In this document: piece by piece, positions 7,092 to 13,427 of the stretch | Layout: the number at the start of each line of letters is the position of its first letter | Position numbering within the stretch: position 1 is the stretch's first letter | From: Collinsella sp. | GTDB lineage: Bacteria; Actinomycetota; Coriobacteriia; Coriobacteriales; Coriobacteriaceae | Length of the DNA stretch: 24,343 bases | Assembly: GCA_019414345.1 (NCBI GenBank) | Contig: DXMF01000006.1 | Coordinates: 1-24,343 of the forward strand | Direction: 5' to 3' | Position numbers and translations under genes: made by a program | The notes under the pieces: model-generated | What the model was told of the DNA's origin: nothing | Seen by the model: only the letters and a program-made list of their open reading frames with translations | Databases searched by the model: none

Positions 7092-8486
7092 CTAATTCAA
7101 GTTGAGATGAACCAAAAGAGCTTCGCGCTCGTTGGGAATATCGTCTTCGATCACGGCGTCGAGGGCGGAGTTGAGAAGCTGACCCAGTTCCGGCCCGGGC
7201 TTGACTCCGGCACGGATCAGGTCGCCGCCGTTGATGGCGAGCATCTTGAGCGTATAGGGCTCCCCTGCCTTCAGCAGCTCGTGCGCCAGCGCGCGCATCT
7301 CCTCAATCGTCTCAACATAATAGAAGCACGACGGGGCCTTGCCAAGTGTGTCGGCACGCTTAAGGTCCATGAGCTCGTCAATCAGGCGGGCCGTGTCGAC
7401 GCCCTCACCCGAAAGCGCGCGCATCATATTGAGCAGGCAGGAGCGCTCGGGGCGCAGCGGCTTGTCATGGTATTTGATGAGCAGGCACACGTCGCGCACC
7501 AAGTCGTGCGAGAGGGCCAGGCGATCCATAATGACGCGCGCCTTCTTGGCGCCGAGCTCGGGATGACCGTAGAAGTGTCCGCTGCCGGCGTGATCGACCG
7601 TGAAGCACTCGGGCTTGGACACATCGTGCAAAAACGCCGCCCACATAAGGCTCGACGAGGGCGCGACGCCGTCACACAGCGCGAGCTCCCCCGCCACCGT
7701 CAGCACACGGGCGATATGCACGTAGACGTTAAACGCATGATAGACACTGCGCTGATCAAACCCGCGACCCGCTGCCAACTCGGGCACGGCGGCGCAGATG
7801 AGCTCGGGATAGCGGAGCATCGCGTCTCCCCCATGACCGGTCGAAAGAATGCCCTCGAGCTCAATACCCACACGCTCACGCGCCACGGCTTCGAGCAGCG
7901 GCGCGCACTCGGCAAGCGCACGCTTGGTCTCGGGCTCAATCATAAAGTCCAGACGGCAGGCAAAGCGCACCGCACGCAGCATGCGCAGGGCGTCCTCGTT
8001 AAAGCGACGCTTGGGATCGCCGACAGCGCGAATCAGCTTGCGCTCCAAGTCACCCTGGCCGTCGTAGCGGTCGACAAGCCCGCGCTCGGGATGCCAGGCC
8101 ATGGCATTGACGGTAAAGTCGCGGCGCGCCAGATCGTCCTCGAGCGAGGCGGCACGCTCCACACTCTGGGGATGGCGACCATCGGTGTAAAAGCCATCCA
8201 GACGGTACGTGGTGACCTCGATACGCTCGCCATCGGAAATAGCCGTGATTCCGCCAAATTTAATGCCCGACTCCACAACCGCGATGCCGGCGGCCTCGAG
8301 CGCCGCTTTGGACTCCTGCCACAGGCCGCTACAGCACATATCAACATCGTGGCTGGGGTACCCCATCAGGGCGTCGCGCACCCAACCGCCCACGTACCAA
8401 GCCTCAAGACCAGCCGACTCAAGCGCGCGCAGGACGCGCAGGGACGCATCGGACGGTTGAGTACCGTTGAGCGAAACATTGCACAT
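7092..8486 (-). CDS. cca: CCA tRNA nucleotidyltransferase / poly(A) polymerase family
   Basis: 464 residues. Adds or repairs the 3' CCA end of tRNAs using CTP and ATP. The class II nucleotidyltransferase core is clear: YVGGWVRDAL (from residue 31), the metal-binding D47-x-D49 in SHDVDM, the RRDFTVNAMAW motif, and the RFNEDALRMLRAVRFA motif that leads into nucleotide recognition. A C-terminal HD domain (AFLHDVSKPE and HDKP) follows, common in bacterial members. The start has AGGAGG eight bases upstream. It precedes the two tRNA-Glu genes on the same strand. Those tRNAs already encode CCA, so here the enzyme would mainly repair. The exact split between CCA addition and poly(A) activity cannot be told from sequence alone. 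Confidence 0.93.
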   Translation of the reverse strand: MCNVSLNGTQPSDASLRVLRALESAGLEAWYVGGWVRDALMGYPSHDVDMCCSGLWQESKAALEAAGIAVVESGIKFGGITAISDGERIEVTTYRLDGFYTDGRHPQSVERAASLEDDLARRDFTVNAMAWHPERGLVDRYDGQGDLERKLIRAVGDPKRRFNEDALRMLRAVRFACRLDFMIEPETKRALAECAPLLEAVARERVGIELEGILSTGHGGDAMLRYPELICAAVPELAAGRGFDQRSVYHAFNVYVHIARVLTVAGELALCDGVAPSSSLMWAAFLHDVSKPECFTVDHAGSGHFYGHPELGAKKARVIMDRLALSHDLVRDVCLLIKYHDKPLRPERSCLLNMMRALSGEGVDTARLIDELMDLKRADTLGKAPSCFYYVETIEEMRALAHELLKAGEPYTLKMLAINGGDLIRAGVKPGPELGQLLNSALDAVIEDDIPNEREALLVHLNLN

Positions 8487-8582
8487 GCCTATGGCCTCCT
8501 GCGACTATCAAATTGGCTATCGATTGCGTCTGCAAGAAGTCTAGCAAGAAACAGCCTCCACTGCACACGCAAGTCCGATAAA

Positions 8583-8616
8583 CAAAAACGCATCCGTCCT
8601 AGTCTAAGACGGATGC
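8583..8616 (-). terminator. Terminator of the first PfkB kinase gene
   Basis: On the - strand, GCATCCGTC (8608-8616) pairs with GACGGATGC (8590-8598) around a 9-nt loop, followed by GTTTTTGTTT. It lies 35 bp past the kinase stop and ahead of cca. Confidence 0.9.
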
Positions 8617-8650
8617 GAAATAATCAAACTATTCAGACAAGGTGCCGGAA

Positions 8651-9583
8651 CTAGCAGACCTGGCGAACCTCGATGTGCTTCTTATATTCGTCCACCTTGG
8701 CAAAATCACCCAGACCGGGGCACTCGACCACGTTGGCGCCAGTGGCCATCGAAAGGCGCAGGGCGTCCTCGACGCGCTCGGGGGCGTCGTGCCACACGGA
8801 CAGGAAGGCAGCGAGCGAGGAATCGCCGGCGCACACCGTCGACAGCAGCTTGACGTCGAAGGTGCGGTTGGCAAACCAGATATGCTCGCCGTTGGAGAAG
8901 TACGCACCGGCGCCACCAAGGGTCAGCAGCACGTTCTTGGCGCCCTTGGCGTGCAGCTCGGCCATAGCGCCCTTGACGGACTCGTCGTCGCCACCGCTCA
9001 CCTTGATGCCAAAGATGTCAAGCAGCTCGTCGTCATTGGGCTTGATCAGCAGTGGCTCCAGAGCAATGAGGTCTGCCAGCTGATGGCTCGAGATGTCGAG
9101 GACGAACTCGGCCCCCTTGGCCTTGACACGGCGCAGGACCTCGGCCAAGAAGCCCTCGGAAGTGTTGGGAGGCAGCGAGCCGCTGATGACCAGGCAGGTC
9201 ATGTCATCGAGCGAATCGATAAGTTCAAACATCTCCTGCTCGTTGGCCTCATTGATGGCGGCACCGGCATTGACCATGTTGTACTCGGTGTCGGGACCGG
9301 CGTTGAGGAACACATTGACGCGCGTAATACCGTCGGTCCACACGGGCTTGACGGGCACGCCCAGGGCCTCGGCGCCCTTAACGATAAACTCACCCGAGAA
9401 GCCGGCGAAGAAACCCAGGATCGTGGTGTCGACACCATAGTGGTCAAGCGTAAACGAGACGTTGAGGCCTTTGCCGTTGGGCGTGTAGACGGCATTGCGG
9501 GTACGCGTGACGGTATTGGCAGTAAGGCCGTCGCAGGCGATGTTGTAATCAATGGCGGGATTAGCAGTGAGCGTGTAAATCAT
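8651..9583 (-). CDS. fruK: 1-phosphofructokinase-type PfkB sugar kinase, copy 1
   Basis: 310 residues from the ATG at 9583 (MIYTLTANPAIDY), with AAAGGAA just upstream; a GTG at 9598 is a worse start. It should phosphorylate fructose 1-phosphate, the product of the fructose PTS, to fructose 1,6-bisphosphate. PfkB features: the N-terminal MIYTLTANPA typical of FruK/LacC, NGKGLNVS (substrate site), TDGITRVNV, SGSLP, LIKPNDDEL, and the catalytic base Asp in TVCAGDS. Two positions differ from textbook FruK: GGKG is NGKG and GAGD is CAGD. The paralogue at 9773-10705 has the same length and both changes. A likely operator overlaps its -10 box. Tagatose-6-phosphate kinase is a possible alternative function. 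Confidence 0.88.
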   Translation of the reverse strand: MIYTLTANPAIDYNIACDGLTANTVTRTRNAVYTPNGKGLNVSFTLDHYGVDTTILGFFAGFSGEFIVKGAEALGVPVKPVWTDGITRVNVFLNAGPDTEYNMVNAGAAINEANEQEMFELIDSLDDMTCLVISGSLPPNTSEGFLAEVLRRVKAKGAEFVLDISSHQLADLIALEPLLIKPNDDELLDIFGIKVSGGDDESVKGAMAELHAKGAKNVLLTLGGAGAYFSNGEHIWFANRTFDVKLLSTVCAGDSSLAAFLSVWHDAPERVEDALRLSMATGANVVECPGLGDFAKVDEYKKHIEVRQVC

Positions 9584-9591
9584 GAATGTTC

Positions 9592-9623
9592 CTTTCACGA
9601 AGCAACGTGTTAATGAAAGTATA
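9592..9623 (-). promoter_or_regulatory. Promoter and likely operator of the first PfkB kinase gene
   Basis: On the - strand a -10-like TATACT (9618-9623) runs into CTTTCA (9614-9619), which is mirrored by TGAAAG (9592-9597) after 16 bp. The same arrangement, a -10-like box fused to CTTTCA with TGAAAG after 17 bp, occurs before the fructose permease gene (15568-15600). The second half overlaps the ribosome site. No good -35 is seen. Confidence 0.55.
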
Positions 9624-9711
9624 TTCCACGCATCGGTAAAAGGCTAGGACAACTCGGTGAACGGTGTGGAAGCGATGAAGTACGGCAGGACACCTCTCCC
9701 CCATGGCGGAA

Positions 9712-9744
9712 CAAAAAAGGCGCCCCGGCCGAAACCGGGGCGCC
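9712..9744 (-). terminator. Terminator of the second PfkB kinase gene
   Basis: Perfect 10-bp stem GGCGCCCCGG / CCGGGGCGCC (9719-9728 and 9735-9744) with a 6-nt loop, followed on the - strand by TTTTTT. It lies 28 bp after the kinase stop. Confidence 0.95.
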
Positions 9745-9772
9745 GCATGCGCACGAATATGTCGCGTTTCGA

Positions 9773-10705
9773 TTACTGACGATCGAGCTTGCGGACAGCA
9801 ACGCGCTTGCTGTACTCGTCGACGTGACCGAAGTCACCAATGCCGACGGACTCGGCAACGTTGGCGCCGGTGGCCATAGCGAGCTTCATGGCCTCCTCGA
9901 CGTTGTCGCGATCCCTGTACCACTTGTGCAGGAACGCAGCGAGGGTGCAGTCGCCGGCGCAGACGGAAGAGACCAACTTGATGTTGAACTCACGCTTGGC
10001 GTACCAGATGTCCTCGCCGTTGGAGAAGTAAGCGTCGCCGCGGCTACCACGGGTGAGCAGCACGTTCTGAACGCCAGCGTCGTGAGCCATCTTCATGGCG
10101 ACACGAACCTCGTCGTCGGTGTCGACCGGCACGCCGAAGATGGCCTTCATCTCGTGATGGTTCGGCTTGATGAGCAGCGGCTTCTTGTGAGCGAGCTCCT
10201 TGAGCTTGTCGGAGGACAGGTCCAGGACAACGTCAGCGCCACGAGCCTGAGCGTGCTCCATGACCTGAGCCAGGAAGTCGGGCGTAGCTTTGGGAGGCAC
10301 GGAGCCGGAGACGATCAGGCACTCGAGATCGCCCGCGGTGTCCAGGATGTTGTAGAGCTCCTCCTGGTGCTGCGGCGTGATCGGGGCGCCGGGGTTCAGG
10401 ATGCCGTACTCGTGCTGGCCATCGTTGACGTAGGTGTTAATGCGCGTGATACCGTCGGTCCAGACCGGGCGGCAGAGGCAACCCAGGTTCATGACCTCCT
10501 CGACGATGAACTTGCCCGTGAAGCCAGCGAAGAAGCCGAGCGCGACGGTGTCGACGCCCATCTTCTTAAAGGCGAAGGACACGTCGAGGCCCTTGCCGTT
10601 AGCCGTGTAGCTGGCCGAACCGGTGCGGACGTTCTCGTCGGGCTCGAGCGGAGAGCTCGAAACCGTCATGTCGACAGCCGGGTTAGCGGTTAGCGTGTAG
10701 AACAT
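9773..10705 (-). CDS. 1-phosphofructokinase-type PfkB sugar kinase, copy 2
   Basis: 310 residues, the same length as its neighbour and clearly a tandem paralogue (MFYTLTANPAVDMTV, TDGITRINTYV, SGSVPP, LIKPNHHEM, SVCAGDC). The catalytic Asp of CAGD is kept. The substrate motif reads NGKGLDVS, so the Asn normally present in GKGxNVS is Asp here; this could change sugar preference. It lies 74 bp after ptsI on the same strand, separated by a GC-rich hairpin, and ends at a strong terminator, so it is probably co-transcribed with ptsI. AGGGGG lies about eight bases before the ATG. Fructose 1-phosphate is the default substrate by context; tagatose 6-phosphate or another ketose phosphate is possible. 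Confidence 0.86.
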   Translation of the reverse strand: MFYTLTANPAVDMTVSSSPLEPDENVRTGSASYTANGKGLDVSFAFKKMGVDTVALGFFAGFTGKFIVEEVMNLGCLCRPVWTDGITRINTYVNDGQHEYGILNPGAPITPQHQEELYNILDTAGDLECLIVSGSVPPKATPDFLAQVMEHAQARGADVVLDLSSDKLKELAHKKPLLIKPNHHEMKAIFGVPVDTDDEVRVAMKMAHDAGVQNVLLTRGSRGDAYFSNGEDIWYAKREFNIKLVSSVCAGDCTLAAFLHKWYRDRDNVEEAMKLAMATGANVAESVGIGDFGHVDEYSKRVAVRKLDRQ

Positions 10706-10732
10706 TTACAGTACCCCCTGTATATGTGAGGG

Positions 10733-10762
10733 CCGCGTGGCCGGCCCATTCCAACCACGCGG
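10733..10762 (-). other. Intercistronic hairpin between ptsI and the second kinase gene
   Basis: CCGCGTGG (10733-10740) and CCACGCGG (10755-10762) form an 8-bp GC stem with a 14-nt loop. No T-run follows on the - strand, so it is more likely an mRNA processing or stability element than a terminator. Confidence 0.45.
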
Positions 10763-10779
10763 TTACCTCTGATACCAAA

Positions 10780-12483
10780 TTAGCGAGCTGCGGACTCGAG
10801 CAGTGCCTTGACCTCGGCGGCGGTGTTGCAGGCGAGCGCCTTCTCGGCGAGCTCGTCGCACTCGGCCTTGGTCCACTGGCTGATGGTCTTACGGGCGCGC
10901 AGGATCGACGGAGCACTCATCGAGAACTCCTCCAGGCCCCAGCTGATCAGCAGCGGCTCGAGCAGCGGATCGGCAGCGGCCTCGCCGCACATACCGACCA
11001 TGATGCCGGCCTTCACGCCGCTCTCGATGATGTTCTTGAGCGAGCGGAGCACGGCGGGATAGTAAACCTGGTACAGGTTGGAGATGGTGTCGTTGCCACG
11101 GTCGGCGCACATGGTGTAGCCGATCAGGTCGTTGGTGCCGATGGAGAAGAAGTCGGCGACCTCGGCAAGACGGTCTGCGAGCAGCGAAGCGGCGGGCGTC
11201 TCGACCATGATGCCGACCTCGATGTTCTCGTTGAACTTGCGCCCCTCTTCGGTCAGCTCGGCCTTGCACTGCTCGACGAGCTCCTTGACAGCCAAGACCT
11301 CCTCGACGCAGGTGACGAGCGGGATCATGATCTTGACGTCACCGAAGGCGCTAGCGCGCAGCAGAGCGCGGAGCTGGACCTTGTACTGGTCGGGATTGGC
11401 CAAGCAGTAACGCACGGCGCGGAAGCCCATGAAGGGGTTGTCTTCCTTGACCATATGCAGATACGGAATCTCCTTGTCGCCACCCACATCTAGCGTGCGG
11501 ATGATGACCGGAGCACCCTTGAGCGCGCTGGCGACCTTACGGTAGGCGTTGAACTGCTCCTCCTCGGAAGGAAGCTCAGCAGAGTCCATGAACAGGAACT
11601 CGGAGCGGAACAGACCGATAGCCTCGGCGTCGTGATCGAGCGCGTTGGGCACGTCATCGGGGTTACCGATGTTGCAGGCGATGATCTTCTTGATGCCATC
11701 AGCAGTCACGGACGGCTTGCCACGGAAGGCCTCGAGGGCTGCCTTCTCGGCAGCGAAGGCCTCGGCCTTGGCGGTGTAGGCAGCGAGCGTCTCCTCGTCG
11801 GGATCGGCCTCGACGATACCCTTGCCGCCGTCGACGACAACGGTCATGCCGTTGCGCAGTGCGGTGCAGCTGTTGGAGACCGAAAGGACAGCCGGGATCT
11901 CGAGGGCGCGCGCAATGATCGCGGAGTGCGACGTGCGGCCACCGGTCTCGGTGACGATACCGGCAACGTGGGCCTTATCGATCGTGGCGGTCATGGACGG
12001 CGTGAGGTCGTGCACGACAACGACAGTGTTCTCGGGCAGGACGGAGAGGTCGACGACCTCCTTGCCCAGCAGCTCGGCCAGAATACCGGTGCGGATGTCG
12101 GCGATGTCAGCCGCGCGAAGACGGAACATCTCGTCGTCCATGGACAGGAACATGTTCTCGAACATGGTCGAGGTGTCCATGAGCGCCTGCTCGGCGCAGG
12201 TACCGCCGTCAATGGCGGCGTTGATGGCGTCGGTCATACCCGGATCCTGAGCCAGAACAATGTGTCCGCTCATGATCTCGGCCTCGGCCTCGCCCACCGT
12301 CTCCTTCATGTGGTCGGCCTGAGCCTGGGTCTTCTCGCAGAAGACCGAAAGAGCGGACTGATAGCGCTCCTTCTCTGCTGCCGAATCAGCAACCTCGTGC
12401 GGCTCAAACGTCAAGTCGGGATCGACGGCGACCATGACGGTGCCGATACCGATGCCCTCGGAAGCGTTGACTCCCTGATACAT
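10780..12483 (-). CDS. ptsI: PTS enzyme I, phosphoenolpyruvate-protein phosphotransferase
   Basis: 567 residues, near the usual 570-575. Takes phosphate from PEP and passes it to HPr, the first step of all PTS sugar uptake. GGRTSHSAIIAR carries the phosphorylated His186. The C-terminal PEP-binding barrel shows FRSEFLFMD, IIRTLDVGGDKEIPYL, FFSIGTNDL and GMCGEAAADP with the conserved Cys. The start MYQGVNASEG at 12483 is preferred because GAGAGGA sits six bases upstream; the ATG two codons earlier would abut that site. It lies downstream of ptsH, separated by 133 bp with a hairpin and T-run (12535-12571), and is followed by the second kinase gene. Confidence 0.96.
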   Translation of the reverse strand: MYQGVNASEGIGIGTVMVAVDPDLTFEPHEVADSAAEKERYQSALSVFCEKTQAQADHMKETVGEAEAEIMSGHIVLAQDPGMTDAINAAIDGGTCAEQALMDTSTMFENMFLSMDDEMFRLRAADIADIRTGILAELLGKEVVDLSVLPENTVVVVHDLTPSMTATIDKAHVAGIVTETGGRTSHSAIIARALEIPAVLSVSNSCTALRNGMTVVVDGGKGIVEADPDEETLAAYTAKAEAFAAEKAALEAFRGKPSVTADGIKKIIACNIGNPDDVPNALDHDAEAIGLFRSEFLFMDSAELPSEEEQFNAYRKVASALKGAPVIIRTLDVGGDKEIPYLHMVKEDNPFMGFRAVRYCLANPDQYKVQLRALLRASAFGDVKIMIPLVTCVEEVLAVKELVEQCKAELTEEGRKFNENIEVGIMVETPAASLLADRLAEVADFFSIGTNDLIGYTMCADRGNDTISNLYQVYYPAVLRSLKNIIESGVKAGIMVGMCGEAAADPLLEPLLISWGLEEFSMSAPSILRARKTISQWTKAECDELAEKALACNTAAEVKALLESAAR

Positions 12484-12534
12484 TCCCATTCCTCTCTCCG
12501 TGTCATGTGATAAAGCGTTTTGCCATATCCATGA

Positions 12535-12571
12535 CAAAAGAGCGCAGTTACCTTACAACAGGTCACTGCGC
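12535..12571 (-). terminator. Possible attenuating terminator between ptsH and ptsI
   Basis: On the - strand GCGCAGT (12565-12571) pairs with ACTGCGC (12542-12548), extended by an inner ACCT/AGGT pairing, followed by TCTTTTGTC. The run of T is short, so partial read-through from ptsH into ptsI is likely. It would set HPr above enzyme I. Confidence 0.6.
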
Positions 12572-12616
12572 CCCCAAATATGAACTTAGTTGTTCAACAT
12601 GCGACCCGTTTGAGTT

Positions 12617-12880
12617 CTACTCGCCAAGACCGCTCTTGATGAGCTCGATGGCAGCAGCCAGAGCCTCGGCCTCGTCGGCGCCGTCGCACTTGACCTCGAC
12701 CTCGGTACCGCAGGGGATACCAGCAGCCATGAGGGCCATCGGGGACTTGCCGTTGACCTCCTTCTCGGGGGTGACGACCGTCACGTCACAGGCGTACTTG
12801 CCCATGGTGGAGGCGAACAGACCAGCCGGACGCATGTGCAGACCCTGAGGATTAACGAGGGTAGCCTTCTCAGAAACCAT
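12617..12880 (-). CDS. ptsH: HPr phosphocarrier protein
   Basis: 87 residues from the ATG at 12880, with AAAGGAG six bases upstream. HPr carries phosphate from enzyme I to sugar-specific EIIA domains. The active site is His15 in NPQGLHMRPAG. Ser46 (NGKSPMALM) sits where HPr kinase acts in Gram-positive bacteria, though the surrounding residues differ from the Bacillus sequence, so regulation by HPr kinase is uncertain. It stands alone upstream of ptsI with a partial terminator between them. TAATAT/TATAAA-like boxes lie at 12945-12953 on the - strand, without a clear -35. Confidence 0.96.
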   Translation of the reverse strand: MVSEKATLVNPQGLHMRPAGLFASTMGKYACDVTVVTPEKEVNGKSPMALMAAGIPCGTEVEVKCDGADEAEALAAAIELIKSGLGE

Positions 12881-13017
12881 AATTGACTCCTTTTTGTGTT
12901 TAACCCCTGTCATGCATGTGGCAGGAGTCAGATTCACGACGTTCTTTATATTAACTCACATCAAACGGTTTTTCATTATGTTTCAGACGAATTATTGGAC
13001 AGATGTGTTTGTCGTCC

Positions 13018-13169
13018 GCTTGCTCGCCCACAGGGGCCCGTGCGCGGCCTGTGAGATTTCCTGCTCTACAGTCCTGCTCGCACGAAGAGCACATTAAGTG
13101 CTCTTCGGCTCGTGCGGAACTCGCGATAAATCTCACAGGCCGCGCACGGGCCCCTGTGGGCGAGCAAGC
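13018..13169. repeat. Composite long inverted repeat with 42-bp perfect arms
   Basis: The left arm 13018-13059 (begins GCTTGCTCGCCC, ends TGTGAGATTT) is the exact reverse complement of 13128-13169. The 68-bp centre contains a second hairpin: CGAAGAGCAC (13083-13092) pairs with GTGCTCTTCG (13098-13107) around ATTAA, with an outer CGCA/TGCG pairing. The centre (13069-13121) is a relative of the repeat at 3228-3281. The whole could extrude as a cruciform or fold as a very stable RNA. It may be a MITE- or REP-like element with no coding capacity. Confidence 0.88.
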
Positions 13170-13273
13170 TGCGGAAACTCGGTCGGTCCAGAGCAATATC
13201 GTGCAAACGGAAATCTGGCTGATGATCTGTTCGCGACAAAGACTCGATAGGTAGCCCCCTCTATGCCCTTTTG

Positions 13274-13344
13274 TAAGTTGCGGTGAAATAGGGACTGAAT
13301 TTGGGGTTGAATCGTTTAAACAGTCCCTATTTCACCGCAGCTTA
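13274..13344. repeat. 24-bp inverted repeat pair
   Basis: TAAGTTGCGGTGAAATAGGG.. (13274-13297) and its reverse complement (13321-13344) match at 23 of 24 positions across a 23-bp AT-richer spacer. It lies just outside the terminator of the permease gene. No gene is enclosed. The ends are candidates for a small mobile element or a dispersed palindromic repeat. Confidence 0.8.
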
Positions 13345-13355
13345 TGGGAGGGGTA

Positions 13356-13391
13356 GAAAAAGGCGGAAGCCCTGGAGAGGGACTCCGCCTT
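13356..13391 (-). terminator. Terminator of the fructose permease gene
   Basis: On the - strand AAGGCGGA and CCC pair with GGG and TCCGCCTT (13360-13391), followed by TTTTTC. It lies 36 bp past the stop codon. Confidence 0.92.
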
Positions 13392-13427
13392 ATATACAGG
13401 GGGCGATGGTATTCGCGTGTTGCGGGA

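Larger units (their letters stand above)
12881..13427. other. 547-bp intergenic region between ptsH and the fructose permease gene
   Basis: No gene is supported here. From the ptsH side it holds the ptsH leader with AT-rich -10-like boxes (12945-12953), a long composite inverted repeat (13018-13169), about 100 bp without recognisable structure, a second inverted repeat (13274-13344) and the permease gene terminator (13356-13391). Two short open frames across the first repeat are artefacts of its symmetry. Confidence 0.8.

Noticed and set aside
7107..8654. A 515-codon open frame on the + strand, antisense to cca
   Set aside because: Antisense shadow of a gene with clear catalytic motifs; its own translation shows no recognisable domain.
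12951..13254. Short open frames on both strands over the composite palindrome
   Set aside because: Their near-identical peptides come from the inverted arms being read twice. No ribosome site or family match supports translation.
12901..13427. CRISPR-like repeats in the ptsH-fruA gap
   Set aside because: The repeats are paired palindromes, not a regular series of direct repeats with equal spacers, and no cas genes are present.
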